A stretch of DNA of 64,000 bases from Caulobacter segnis (GCF_003243465.1 NZ_QFQZ01000008.1:1-64000); one strand, 5' to 3'; shown: positions 41,110 to 50,247, numbered from the stretch's first letter. Made by a program: numbers and translations. Notes: a model not told the origin generated them from the letters alone.

Positions 41110-43551
41110 TTACCAGTTGACCGCGATACGGCCGTACAGATAGCGCCCGTTGAAGCCGAACGGCGAGAAGCTGGAGAAGGGGTTCCCGCCGCTGGTGTTC
41201 AGGTTCGGCGGGACCTGGTCCGGGTACTGGTCGAACAGGTTGTCGGCCCCCAGCGACACGGTCGTGTGCTCGCCGAAGCGATAGCGGGCTTCCAGGTCGA
41301 CGATGCCTTGCGTGCCGGTGTGCCAGTCGCCGCTGCCGTCGGCGGCGGTGCCGGGCGCCAGGACGTCGTCATAGAGCGTGGTGCGCAGGGTGGCACCCCA
41401 TGGACCCTTGCTCCAGTCGCCCTGCAGCGAGACCTTCCACTCCGGCGTGCTCTCCTCGAAGCGCAGGGTGGCCTGGCGCGCGAACAGCGAGACCGGGGTC
41501 GGCAGGACGCTGGTGGTCGGCGTGCGGCGAACGTCGAAGTTGTTGATGTTACCGGCCGCCGTCAGGTCGAACGTGCCGGCCTGATCGTCGAGGATCCGAT
41601 AGCGGGCCACCACGTCCAGGCCGACGGTCTTGGTGTCGACGCCGTTGGTGAAGTAGCGCGCCGCCGAGGCGCCGTAGGGCGCCAGGAGGTCGAAGATCAC
41701 CCGGGCGTTGGTTCCCGCCGCGGCGGTGGCGCTGCCCGTCAGGGTCTCGGTCAGGACGATGCGGTTGTCGACGTCGATGCGGTAGGCGTCGACCGTCAGC
41801 TCGAACGGGCCCTTGTGGAACACCGCGCCGAGCGAGAAGTTCTTGGACTTCTCGGGCTCCAGCGGCTTGCCGCCCAGGGCGCGGCCGACCGCGCTGACCG
41901 ACGGATAGGTGCCGGTCTCGAACGGCACGGCCGTGGTCACGCCGCCGACGTTCTGGTTGATGTACAAAATCGAGGTCGAGGTGAAGTACTGCTGCTGCAG
42001 GCTCGGCGCGCGGAAGCCCGTGGAGACCGCGCCCCGGATCGCGAACGCGTCGGTGAAGTCGTAGCGCGCCGACAGCTTGCCGCTCGTATTGGTCCCGAAG
42101 TCCGAATAGTCCTCGTACCGGACGGCGGCCGAGCCGGTCAGCTTTTCGGTCAGCTTGCCCTCAAGGTCGAGATAGACGCCGACCGCGTCGCGATCCACGT
42201 CGATGGCGTTGCCGGGCGTGAAGCCAGTGAAGCCGCGCGAGCCGAAGGCCAGGGTGGGCGACACGGTCCCGCGGGCGTAGGAGGCGACTTCCCCGGCGTT
42301 GATCTGGAACGTCTCGCGACGCGCCTCGACGCCCCAGGCCACGTTCAGCGGTCCGGCCAGGCCGACATCGAACTCACGGCTGGCGTCCAGGCCGAACACC
42401 AACTGGTCATAGGTCAGGCCGCCGGCCTGGAAGCTTGTCGGCGAGGTCGGGCCGTACGACGGGTTCAGGGTGTTCTTGACCCCGAAGTCGATGTCGTTCT
42501 TGCCGTAGACGAGGTTGGCGTCCAGCTTCCAGCCCGCCAGGTCGCCGCGCAGGCCGATGGCCGCCGTCGCGTCCTCGGTGTTGGTCGTGATCAGCGGCAG
42601 GTAGCCATTGGGATAGACGCTGGGGATGTTCTGGCTGGCGTCGGTGGGCAGGCGGTAGGTGGCCGAGGCCTCGGCGTCACGCTGCTGATAGCCGTACCAG
42701 CCGTATAGCTCCCAGCCGTCGCCGATCGGCTTGCCGGCGTTGGCGTAGAAGCTGACCTGCTCCAGGTCGGGATCGCCGAAGCGCGACGTTACGCGGCGGG
42801 GCGTCACCCGCGTGTCGATGTCGCTGCGATTGGTGAAGTTGCGGTCTAGGTACTCGGCAGAGAGGGTCAGGAAGCCGTCGGAACCGAGCTTAAGCCCCTG
42901 CCACCCGGCGACCGTGGTGGTCAGGCCGTCGCGGCGCTTGTTTTTCTGGCCGGTCTGCAGGCCGTCGAAGCTGGTGATGTATTTGCCGGTGGTCACGGTC
43001 GCGCCGCCGCCGTGATCGGCTTCGCGCAGGCGCAGATTGACCACGCCGGCGATGGCGTCCGAGCCATATTGGGCCGAGGCGCCGTCGCGCAGCACCTCGA
43101 TGCGGTCCAGGGCGACCGACGGGATGGCGTTCAGGTCGACCGAGGTCGAGCCGCGCCCAACCGAGCCATTCAGATTGACCAGGGCGGTCGTGTGGCGGCG
43201 AGCGCCGTTGACCAGCACCAGGGTCTGGTCCGGGCCCTGGCCGCGCAGCACGACGGGCCGCACCGAGTCGGTGCCGTCGGTGTTGGATGGGCGCGGGAAG
43301 TTCACCGAGGGGACCGTGGCCGCCAGGGCGGTGGCCAGCTCGGTGGTTCCGCGCTGTTGCAGAGTCTTGGCGGTGACGACGTCGACGGGCGCCAGGGTGT
43401 CGAGGCGCGAGCGGCCCGCGACGCGCGTGCCGGTGACGACGATCTCCTCGACGTTGGTGTTGTCGTCCTTGGCCGGCGCGGTCTGGGCGTGGGCCATGCT
43501 GGAAACGGCCGTCAGCGAGGCGGCGGCCAGAAGCAGATGTCTGTAGCGCAT
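41110..43551 (-). CDS. TonB-dependent receptor (large, substrate unknown)
   Basis: An 813-residue TonB-dependent outer-membrane receptor. The ATG at 43551 has an AGGGGA site and starts a signal peptide (MRYRHLLLAAASLTAVSSMA, cut near HAQ). The TonB box is VEEIVVTGTRV; the plug has VVLRGQGPDQTLVLVNGARR and IEVLRDGASAQYGSDAIAGV; the barrel ends NGRYLYGRIAVNW. The plug is of the class common in Caulobacter for oligosaccharide, amino-acid or vitamin uptake rather than the siderophore class of the other receptors. It stands alone between dnaB and the ribosomal gene cluster. Confidence 0.94.
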   Translation of the reverse strand: MRYRHLLLAAASLTAVSSMAHAQTAPAKDDNTNVEEIVVTGTRVAGRSRLDTLAPVDVVTAKTLQQRGTTELATALAATVPSVNFPRPSNTDGTDSVRPVVLRGQGPDQTLVLVNGARRHTTALVNLNGSVGRGSTSVDLNAIPSVALDRIEVLRDGASAQYGSDAIAGVVNLRLREADHGGGATVTTGKYITSFDGLQTGQKNKRRDGLTTTVAGWQGLKLGSDGFLTLSAEYLDRNFTNRSDIDTRVTPRRVTSRFGDPDLEQVSFYANAGKPIGDGWELYGWYGYQQRDAEASATYRLPTDASQNIPSVYPNGYLPLITTNTEDATAAIGLRGDLAGWKLDANLVYGKNDIDFGVKNTLNPSYGPTSPTSFQAGGLTYDQLVFGLDASREFDVGLAGPLNVAWGVEARRETFQINAGEVASYARGTVSPTLAFGSRGFTGFTPGNAIDVDRDAVGVYLDLEGKLTEKLTGSAAVRYEDYSDFGTNTSGKLSARYDFTDAFAIRGAVSTGFRAPSLQQQYFTSTSILYINQNVGGVTTAVPFETGTYPSVSAVGRALGGKPLEPEKSKNFSLGAVFHKGPFELTVDAYRIDVDNRIVLTETLTGSATAAAGTNARVIFDLLAPYGASAARYFTNGVDTKTVGLDVVARYRILDDQAGTFDLTAAGNINNFDVRRTPTTSVLPTPVSLFARQATLRFEESTPEWKVSLQGDWSKGPWGATLRTTLYDDVLAPGTAADGSGDWHTGTQGIVDLEARYRFGEHTTVSLGADNLFDQYPDQVPPNLNTSGGNPFSSFSPFGFNGRYLYGRIAVNW

Positions 43552-43683
43552 GAGAATTCCCCTCTCGTGGCCGGGGCGTGGACATGCGTCTTCTCGCCCC
43601 GAGGCGGGGGTCTCGATAGCCCCCATGGCGAACATGGGATTGCGAGGGGATGGGCACAAGCTGAACATTTCTACGCTGCGGCG

Positions 43684-43717
43684 CAGAAAAAAACGGCGCG
43701 GATTGCTCCGCGCCGTT
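43684..43717 (-). terminator. Intrinsic terminator of the rpsF-rpsR-rplI operon
   Basis: On the minus strand aacggcgcgga-gcaa-tccgcgccgtt (11-bp stem, 43692-43717) is followed by an uninterrupted run of about seven or eight T. It lies about 30 bases after the rplI stop. Confidence 0.88.
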
Positions 43718-43747
43718 CTCTTGAAACGTTCAGATCCCTTACGGGTC

Positions 43748-44329
43748 TTAGGCTTCGTAGTCGCCTTCTTGCGAGCCGGCGCCGCCTTCCAGGAGGTCCT
43801 GGGCGGCTTCGGCTTCGGCGGCGCGTTCTTCTTCGAACTGCGAGGCGATGACGTTCTCGCCGCGCGCTTGGCGCTCGGCTTCGTCTTGGCTGCGCGCGAT
43901 GTTCAGGGTGACCGTGATGGTCACTTCGGCGTGCAGCTTCACCTTCACTTCGTGGACGCCGAGCGTCTTGATCGGCTTGTCCAGGACGACCATCGAACGG
44001 TCGACCTTGCCGCCTTCGGCGCGGATGGCGTCAGCCACGTCGCGACCGGCGACCGAACCGTACAGCTGGCCGCTTTCGCCGGCTTGACGGATCAGGACGT
44101 ATTGCGTGCCGTCCAGCGCTTCGCCGTTCTTGGCGGCCGCTTCGCGGTTCTTCACGTTGCGGGCTTCGATCTCAGCGCGCTGAGCTTCGAAGGTGGCCAG
44201 GTTCGCCTTGGTGGCGCGCAGGGCCTTGACGCGGGGCAGCAGGGAGTTCCGGGCGAAGCCGTCCTTGACGGTGACTTCGTCGCCGAGGACGCCGGTGCCT
44301 TCAACGCGTTCGAGCAGAATGACTTTCAT
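43748..44329 (-). CDS. rplI: 50S ribosomal protein L9 (bL9)
   Basis: bL9, 193 residues. The N-terminal domain MKVILLERVEGTGVLGDEVT, VKDGFARNSLLPRVKALRAT is characteristic, followed by the long connecting helix and the C-terminal domain (LYGSVAGRDVADAIRAEGGK, IKTLGVHEVKVKLHAEV). It is about 45 residues longer than E. coli L9 because of an acidic, Ala/Glu-rich tail (ASQFEEERAAEAEAAQDLLE). Last gene of the rpsF-rpsR-rplI operon. Confidence 0.97.
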   Translation of the reverse strand: MKVILLERVEGTGVLGDEVTVKDGFARNSLLPRVKALRATKANLATFEAQRAEIEARNVKNREAAAKNGEALDGTQYVLIRQAGESGQLYGSVAGRDVADAIRAEGGKVDRSMVVLDKPIKTLGVHEVKVKLHAEVTITVTLNIARSQDEAERQARGENVIASQFEEERAAEAEAAQDLLEGGAGSQEGDYEA

Positions 44330-44342
44330 CGTGGCGTCTCCC

Positions 44343-44621
44343 TTACTTCACGACGTAGGGGAGCAGAGCCAGGAAGCGGGCGCGCTTGATGGCCTTGGCC
44401 AGTTCGCGTTGCTTCTTGGCCGACACCGCGGTGATGCGCGACGGCACGATCTTGCCACGTTCGGAGACGTAGCGCTGCAGCAGCTTCACGTCCTTGTAGT
44501 CGATCTTCGGCGCGTTGGCGCCCGAGAACGGGCACACCTTGCGGCGACGGAAGAACGGACGGCGGGCGCCGCCAGCGGCGGCGGCCGGAGCGCCGGCTTC
44601 GGGAGCAGTCGTATCGGTCAT
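44343..44621 (-). CDS. rpsR: 30S ribosomal protein S18 (bS18)
   Basis: bS18, 92 residues. Conserved [20 protein letters not shown] and [20 protein letters not shown], ending [13 protein letters not shown]. The N-terminus carries an Ala/Pro-rich extension and [15 protein letters not shown], where the two upstream-half cysteine positions of zinc-type S18 are only partly kept. GGGAG precedes the ATG. Middle gene of the operon. Confidence 0.97.
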
Positions 44622-44636
44622 GATCTTTCTTCTCCC

Positions 44637-45011
44637 TTACGCCTGAGCGCCGAAGTCTTCGCGCGGACGCTCGGGACGGTCGCCGCGATCGCGACGGGCC
44701 AGCACGGGCGACAGCTCGAGGTCCAGCTCTTCCACGCGGATGGTCATGAAGCGCAGCACATCTTCGTTGATGAGCAGCTGGCGCTCCATTTCCTTCACGG
44801 CCGGCGCCGGGGCGTCGATCGCGAGCAGGGAATAGTGACCCTTGCGGTTCTTCTTGATGCGGTAGGTGAGGTTACGCAGGCCCCAGTACTCGATCTTGGC
44901 GATGTGACCGCCATTCTCTTCGATCAGGGCTTTGAGTTGCTCGTTCAGAGCTTCGGCCTGTTGCGGCGAGATGTCCTGCCGCGCGATGACCACGTGTTCG
45001 TAGAACGCCAT
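44637..45011 (-). CDS. rpsF: 30S ribosomal protein S6 (bS6)
   Basis: bS6, 124 residues, partner of S18 on the 30S platform. [60 protein letters not shown] and [20 protein letters not shown] are typical. The long open frame continues upstream, but the ATG at 45011 with GAAGGAAA just before it is the family start. The 5' leader (45012-45200) contains small hairpins such as gacggacttccgtc and could carry an S6:S18 autoregulatory element, which I cannot confirm. Confidence 0.96.
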
Positions 45012-45248
45012 GTTTTCCTTCTTCCGTTGTGGAAGGCGGCGCGGCCGACGACGGAAGTCCGTCGACCACGATGGATCCGGCACGCCGAGCGGGGAAACCC
45101 CGGTCCCGGATGGGTGCGTGCAAGACCGCCTTCCGTGAGAACGCGCGCTATTACAGAAGATGGGCTCGAAAGGCAAGGAAGCTTTCGGCCTTGCTGCTCC
45201 TGGTTGAGCGGGGCTAGAGCTTTGCCTTTCAGCGGGGAGGGACGTCGA

Positions 45249-45758
45249 ATGCGCAAGACTCTTATGGTGTTGGCGCTGGTCGCCGCGGCATTGGCGCCCA
45301 CGGTCGCCTTGGCCGAGCCTTCGGCCAAGGCCTTGGCGCTGACGAAGCGCATGGTGGCCGCGATGCACGTCGATGAGACCATGGCGCCGATTATGCGGTC
45401 GATGACGCGTCAGCAATTCGAAGGCGTCGTTGCGCAGCAGAAGGGCTTGAACGATCAACAGAAGGCCGCGTTGAGCCGGGCCGTCGCCGAAACAATGGAA
45501 GAGAGCCTGAATGACGGGCTCATGCAGAAGGTCATGGATAAGCTCATTCCGGCCTATGCCGAGGTCTATACCGAGCAGGAGCTCCAGGCCCTCGTGGACT
45601 TCTACGAAAGCCCGATCGGCCAGTCCGTGCTTCGCAAGATGCCGCAACTCGGGTTGGTCGCCGGAAAGGCCATGGGCGAGATAATGCCTGGAATGATGGC
45701 GGACATGACGGCTCGCATGAGCAAGAAGTTGGAAGGCTTCGATAAGCTAGGGAAGTAG
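45249..45758 (+). CDS. DUF2059 family exported protein
   Basis: A 169-residue exported helical protein. Signal peptide [20 protein letters not shown] (cut near ALAEP), then the DUF2059 core with [36 protein letters not shown] and [20 protein letters not shown]2059 proteins occur widely in alpha- and gammaproteobacteria without known function. The ATG at 45249 has GGGAGGG upstream. It is transcribed away from rpsF. Confidence 0.88.
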
Positions 45759-45804
45759 CCGACTTTAGATTGAGCCGAGCGAAACCTGTGCTAGGTAAGG
45801 CGCT

Positions 45805-46467
45805 ATGAGAGGCGTGAGCATTCCTCTGATTGCTTTGACGGTCGGCTTCATGCTGGCTGGCGTTGCGCGCGCGGAACTCGTGCAGAAGCCCGCCATGTCG
45901 GTCTCGGCTAAGAACGGCCGCTTCGCCGGCTATTCGGCCGCCCTTCCGCTCGATCTCTCCACAGACACCGAAAAGGTCGCCCTGACGGTCAAGAGCACCG
46001 GGACGATCGAGAAGCCGACCTATGGCCTCGACCTCAACCTGACCCAGAAGCCGGACGACGACAGGATCGGGCAGCGTTCGCTGGCGCTGGGCGCCTCGTG
46101 GAACGATCAGGAGGCCAAGCTTCGGTCTTCGATGTCGAAGATGTTCGGCTTTGGCCTCCTGCCGCGCGCCAATTACGTGCGGGTGTCCATGGACATGGAC
46201 GCCAGCCAGGCGATCGCCGTGCCGAACAAGGTGCCGGTGGCGCGCGCCAATATCCGCTCGTCCCTGACCCTCGACGGCAAGCCCATCGGCTCGATCGCGT
46301 TCGGTGGCGGCTCGCGGGGCGAGGAGGGGGTCGATCTGTCCCTCACGCGACCGTTCGACATCCCGGCCGAGTTCACGGTCAGCGTGCGCGGCGTCAACAG
46401 CGACCGTGAGCAATGGCGGCTGCAGGACGCCCGCGCCATGGTCAAGCTGGTGAAGGCAAGCTGGTAG
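45805..46467 (+). CDS. Hypothetical exported protein
   Basis: A 220-residue protein with a signal peptide (MRGVSIPLIALTVGFMLAGV, cut near ARAEL). The mature part has no cysteines and an alternating pattern of beta-strand-like segments (TEKVALTVKSTGTIEKPTYG, YVRVSMDMDASQAIAV, EFTVSVRGVNSDREQW), suggesting a soluble beta-rich periplasmic protein. I do not recognise a family. It starts 46 bases after the DUF2059 gene and its last 26 bases overlap the end of the convergent hydroxylase gene. Confidence 0.75.
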   Translation: MRGVSIPLIALTVGFMLAGVARAELVQKPAMSVSAKNGRFAGYSAALPLDLSTDTEKVALTVKSTGTIEKPTYGLDLNLTQKPDDDRIGQRSLALGASWNDQEAKLRSSMSKMFGFGLLPRANYVRVSMDMDASQAIAVPNKVPVARANIRSSLTLDGKPIGSIAFGGGSRGEEGVDLSLTRPFDIPAEFTVSVRGVNSDREQWRLQDARAMVKLVKASW

Positions 46468-47251
46468 CCGCAAGCTTGCGGTCCTTGCGCGCCGTGACCT
46501 CGGCGAACCGCTTCAGATACTCCGGGTGCTCGGTACCCATCCGCTTGTCCCACCAGGTGAAATAGAGGCCGTAGTTCCAGCCCGCCTGGGCGTGGTGCAG
46601 GTCGTGGTGGGTGACCGTCGTCAGCCAGGGGATCAGAGGCCGACCATCCTTGCGCGCGGGGAACAGCTCGTAGCCGGAATGGCCGATGGTGTTGCGGACG
46701 ATCTGGTGCAGCATGAACAGGCCCACCACCGGCCATTGTGTCGGGACCAGGATCATCCAGAGGGGGACGAACACGCCGTTGATGAACGCTTCGCCTAGGT
46801 CGAAGCTATAGGCCGTGAACGGCGAGGGGTTGTTCGACCGGTGATGCCGCCGGTGGAAGCTGCGGAACAGCCGCCGGTCGTGGATCAGCCGGTGGGTCCA
46901 GTAGAACCAGGCGTCGTGGGCGATGATCATCAGGACAAGGCTGGTCCAGAACCAGAGCGGTCCCCAGCTCTTGGCGATGTAGGGGCCGGGCAGCAGCCCG
47001 GCGCGGAACAGGGCGAAGGTCAGCAGGCCGACCGTCGAGAAGATCATGATCGAGCGGATCGAGACGGCGAACTCGGTTAGCAGTTGCCGTGCCGGCGGGC
47101 GGCTGTCGCGGATCTTCCGGCCGGCCAGGGGGACGGCCAGCACGACCCATAGGGTCAGCCAGACGCCGACCGAGAAGATCACATAGCGGGTCACGTCGAC
47201 CTGCATGGCGCCCAGCCATTGGCGGCCGAAGGCGAGAAGTGTGTCGAGCAT
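46442..47251 (-). CDS. Sterol desaturase / fatty acid hydroxylase superfamily protein
   Basis: A 269-residue integral membrane di-iron enzyme of the fatty acid hydroxylase superfamily. Three histidine clusters for the di-iron site are present: HDAWFYWTHRLIH, HRRHHRSNNP and THHDLHH. Four hydrophobic spans surround them. Members hydroxylate or desaturate sterols, fatty acids or carotenoids; the substrate cannot be assigned. An AAGGAG site precedes the ATG. A gene for a membrane-anchored AraC regulator lies immediately upstream on the same strand. Confidence 0.9.
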   Translation of the reverse strand: MLDTLLAFGRQWLGAMQVDVTRYVIFSVGVWLTLWVVLAVPLAGRKIRDSRPPARQLLTEFAVSIRSIMIFSTVGLLTFALFRAGLLPGPYIAKSWGPLWFWTSLVLMIIAHDAWFYWTHRLIHDRRLFRSFHRRHHRSNNPSPFTAYSFDLGEAFINGVFVPLWMILVPTQWPVVGLFMLHQIVRNTIGHSGYELFPARKDGRPLIPWLTTVTHHDLHHAQAGWNYGLYFTWWDKRMGTEHPEYLKRFAEVTARKDRKLAATSLPSPA

Positions 47252-47294
47252 CGAGGGGCTCCTTGGCGATGAACCTCGCCAGGAAAGTCTCGGT

Positions 47295-47317
47295 CGGACG
47301 GCGGGTCTCGCCGTCCG
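47295..47317 (-). terminator. Hairpin behind the AraC-type regulator gene
   Basis: 9-bp stem cggacggcg/cgccgtccg with a 5-base loop, 5 bases after the regulator stop; no strong T-run. Confidence 0.45.
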
Positions 47318-47322
47318 CGAAA

Positions 47323-48423
47323 TCAGGCCCGTTTGTCGGCTTTCGGCGCGGCTTGGGCGGTTTCGACCAGGCGCAAGTGGGCGATGGGCGGGGTGGCCTG
47401 CTGGCGCCAGGCGGTCGGGGTGACGCCGAAAGCGGCGCGGAAGGCGCGGTTGAACGGACCCAGCGAGCCGAAGCCGTGCTCATAGGCGATGGTCGAGACC
47501 GACTTCAGGGCCTGCTCGGGATCGGACAGGGCGGTCTTGGCGGCCTCAATGCGCCGGCCGTTGACGTAGTCGGCGAAGTTGCGGTGTCCCAGCGTGCCGT
47601 TGATCAGCTTGCGCAGGCGATGCTCGGGCGCGCCGACCAAGGCGGCCAGGCTTCCGATCGACAGATCCTCGCCACGCCAGACTTCGTTATCGTTCATGGC
47701 CTTATCCAGCCGCGCCAGGATCAGGCGGTCGGCGGGGGTGAGGTCGAGGGTCTCCGACCGGGCCGCCCCCGGCGATGTCTCACTCGGCGCCGCGACGAGC
47801 TGCGGTTCGGCGCGGAGCAGGACCAGCGTCGTGCCCAGGGCCAGGACGGCGAGCAGGGCGGCTTGGGCGAGATCGACGACGTCATGCGGCAGGTCGTTCA
47901 GCCAGCCCATGTCCCTGGCGGCGACCTCCAGCACATACACGCAGGCCGATACGGCCAGGATGGGTCTCAGGCGCCGACGCTGCGGGACGAGGTCGCCGCG
48001 CCAACCGCGCCAGGCCACCAGCAGGATGTGGGTCACCATCATCATCTGCATGGCGATGTAGGCGCCCCAGATGGTCTCGCACCAGGCCTTCGGCGCGACC
48101 TGGGCCGAGAGCCAGAACAGGAAGGCCGCCGCGGGCGCCGCGAAGCGCCAGGGCGGTGGGCGCGGCCTGTCCTCAAGGAGGTCCAGGGCGAACATCCAGA
48201 ACAGCCCCGCGCCGATGACCGAGGCGGCCCACAAGGGATCAAATCTCTTGAGCTCCGGCCCCCACGCGCTGATGACGTGGGCGATGACGCCCAGGAAGAA
48301 CGTCGCGCCAAGCCAACGGGTGGGAGAGGGGCGAGGCGTCGCCGCCAGAACGAGGCCGCTCGCGGCGAAGCCGCCGATGGCCACGCCGCGCACGATCGCA
48401 TCGATTTCCATCAGATCGGTCAT
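47323..48423 (-). CDS. Membrane-anchored AraC family transcriptional regulator
   Basis: A 366-residue protein with about six or seven N-terminal membrane helices (residues 1-210; for example GVAIGGFAASGLVLAATPRP, GATFFLGVIAHVISAWGPEL, AALLAVLALGTTLVLLRAEP) and a C-terminal AraC-type double helix-turn-helix (about 255-350: DLSIGSLAALVGAPEHRLRK, YVNGRRIEAAKTALSDPEQA, STIAYEHGFGSLGPFNRAFR). Such one-component regulators bind DNA while embedded in the membrane. Being adjacent to the fatty acid hydroxylase gene suggests control of lipid modification (inference). Confidence 0.9.
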   Translation of the reverse strand: MTDLMEIDAIVRGVAIGGFAASGLVLAATPRPSPTRWLGATFFLGVIAHVISAWGPELKRFDPLWAASVIGAGLFWMFALDLLEDRPRPPPWRFAAPAAAFLFWLSAQVAPKAWCETIWGAYIAMQMMMVTHILLVAWRGWRGDLVPQRRRLRPILAVSACVYVLEVAARDMGWLNDLPHDVVDLAQAALLAVLALGTTLVLLRAEPQLVAAPSETSPGAARSETLDLTPADRLILARLDKAMNDNEVWRGEDLSIGSLAALVGAPEHRLRKLINGTLGHRNFADYVNGRRIEAAKTALSDPEQALKSVSTIAYEHGFGSLGPFNRAFRAAFGVTPTAWRQQATPPIAHLRLVETAQAAPKADKRA

Positions 48424-48491
48424 GGCCGATCATGGCCGCCGGCGCGCGCGAGCTTCAACCCGCGCGGCTGGCTGAAAGCGCAAAAGGCTCG

Positions 48492-49025
48492 CTACTTCTT
48501 GGCGTTGTAGGCCTTCACCGCGCCCATGGTTTGCTGGACGTGGCCCATGAAGTTGCCGTCGGTGTAGCTGAGCAGGATCTTGCCGTCGGGCGCGATGACG
48601 TAGGAGGTGCGGTTCGACCAGTCCGGCTTCACGGCCAGGGCGACGTCATAGGTCTTGACCAGGGCCTTATCGGCGGCGGCGACCGCGAACTTGTCGCGGC
48701 AGTGTTCCTTGGAGAAGTCCTTGATGCGGTCGACATTGCCGGCCGTGACGCCGATCACCGTGGCGCCCAGCTTTTCGAACTCGGGCGTGGCCTCGGCGAA
48801 CTCATGCGCCTCGGCGGTGCAGCCCGAGGTGTAGGCGGCCGGGAAAAAGTACAGCACCACCGGGCCCTTCTTCAGGGCCTTGGCGAGGTTGAAGTCGAAA
48901 TCCTTGCCGGCCAGGGCGGCCTTGGCGCTGAAGTCCGGGGCCTTGTCGCCGACCTTCAGGGCGGCCAGGGCGGGGGACGCGAAGGCGAGGGCGGCTGCGG
49001 CGACACCGGCGAGAACGGTCTTCAT
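48492..49025 (-). CDS. Exported peroxiredoxin (AhpC/TSA-BCP type)
   Basis: A 177-residue peroxiredoxin reducing hydroperoxides. The peroxidatic cysteine lies in AAYTSGCTAEAHEFAEA, consistent with the BCP/PrxQ-like T-x-x-C pattern; a second cysteine is at EHCRDKF. A Sec signal peptide (MKTVLAGVAAAALAFASPAL, cut after ALA) places it in the periplasm, unlike the usual cytosolic BCP. The ATG at 49025 is chosen because it begins the signal peptide. It is divergent from fabD. Confidence 0.9.
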   Translation of the reverse strand: MKTVLAGVAAAALAFASPALAALKVGDKAPDFSAKAALAGKDFDFNLAKALKKGPVVLYFFPAAYTSGCTAEAHEFAEATPEFEKLGATVIGVTAGNVDRIKDFSKEHCRDKFAVAAADKALVKTYDVALAVKPDWSNRTSYVIAPDGKILLSYTDGNFMGHVQQTMGAVKAYNAKK

Positions 49026-49191
49026 GGCGCGACTCCGAAAGAATGATGGCCCCGCTACGGGGGCGTGCGCACTTTGGACGTGGCCGCGCTGATTGCAAGC
49101 ACTGGTCGCCTCGCGCCGCCGCACTTGCTCGCCAGCCGGGTTTCCCCTAACCCTCGCGGCCTTGAATCTCATAAGAACGGAGCGGGCTTAG

Positions 49192-50136
49192 ATGAGCATC
49201 GCCTTCATTTTCCCGGGTCAGGGCAGCCAGTCCGTCGGCATGGGCGTCGATCTCGCCGACGCCTTCGGCGCGGCCCGCGAGGTCTTCCAGGAGGTTGACG
49301 ACGCCCTGGGCCAGAAGCTTTTCGCCCTGATGAAGGAAGGTCCCGAAGGCGACCTGACGCTGACCGAGAACGCCCAGCCGGCCCTGATGGCCGTCAGCCT
49401 GGCGGTCACCCGCACGCTGGAGAAGGAATTCGGCGTCGGCATCGACAAGGCCGCCTTCGTCGCCGGCCACAGCTTGGGTGAATATTCGGCCCTGGCCGCC
49501 GCCGGCGCCATCAGCCTATCGGACACCGCGCGCCTCCTGAAGCTGCGCGGCCAGGCGATGCAGCGCGCCGTGCCGGTGGGCGAGGGCGCCATGGCCTCGC
49601 TGATCGGCCCCAAGACCGACCTGGCCCTGGCCGAAGAAGCGGCCAAGGCGGGCTCGGAAGTGGGCGTCTGCGTCGTGGCCAACGACAACAACAACGGCAA
49701 TGTCGTGATCTCGGGGGCCAAGGCCGCCGTCGACAAGGCCATCGAGAAGGCCAAGGCGCTGGGCGCGCGCGCCATTCCGCTGAACGTCTCGGCCCCGTTC
49801 CACTGCCCGCTGATGCAGCCGGCCGCCGACGAGATGGCCGAAGCGCTCTCGAAGACCACGATCCTGGCCCCGCGCGCGCCGCTGGTCGCCAACGTCACCG
49901 CCGCCCCGGTCCATGATCCGGACGTCATCCGCAAGCTGCTGGTCGAGCAGGTCACCGGCCGCGTCCGCTGGCGCGAGAGCATGACCTGGCTGGCGACCCA
50001 GGGCGGTGTCACCCGCTTCGCCGAGGCCGGCGCCGGCAAGGTGCTGTCGGGCATGGCCAAGCGCATCGCCCCGGACGCCGAGGCGACGCCGCTGAACACG
50101 CCGGCGGACCTCGAAGCCTTCGCCGCTTCGCTCTAG
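49192..50136 (+). CDS. fabD: Malonyl-CoA:ACP transacylase
   Basis: FabD (314 residues) moves malonyl groups from CoA to acyl carrier protein. Conserved FPGQGSQSVGMG, the active-site serine in GHSLGEYSALAAAG, VANDNNNGNVVISG and the histidine in NVSAPFHCPLMQPA. First gene of the fatty-acid synthesis run fabD-fabG-acpP-fabF. A REP-like element separates it from fabG. Confidence 0.96.
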   Translation: MSIAFIFPGQGSQSVGMGVDLADAFGAAREVFQEVDDALGQKLFALMKEGPEGDLTLTENAQPALMAVSLAVTRTLEKEFGVGIDKAAFVAGHSLGEYSALAAAGAISLSDTARLLKLRGQAMQRAVPVGEGAMASLIGPKTDLALAEEAAKAGSEVGVCVVANDNNNGNVVISGAKAAVDKAIEKAKALGARAIPLNVSAPFHCPLMQPAADEMAEALSKTTILAPRAPLVANVTAAPVHDPDVIRKLLVEQVTGRVRWRESMTWLATQGGVTRFAEAGAGKVLSGMAKRIAPDAEATPLNTPADLEAFAASL

Positions 50137-50141
50137 AAACT

Positions 50142-50230
50142 GTCATCCCGGCCCAGCGCGAAGCGCGCCGAGCCGGGACCGCAACACGCGCCGGCGTTTC
50201 CGGCGATCCTGGCTCTACGGCCGGGATGAC
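50142..50230. repeat. REP-like palindromic element between fabD and fabG
   Basis: Outer 12-bp inverted repeats gtcatcccggcc (50142-50153) and ggccgggatgac (50219-50230) enclose further dyads (gcgcgaagcgcgc, gccggcgtttccggc). This is a dispersed intergenic repeat type of alphaproteobacteria, here placed inside an operon. Confidence 0.75.
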
Positions 50231-50247
50231 ACTGGGAGAAAACCCAC

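Noticed and set aside
45012..45248. S6:S18 leader riboswitch-like element before rpsF
   Set aside because: Small hairpins exist but I could not match the conserved bulged CCG structure by eye, so it is not listed as a feature.
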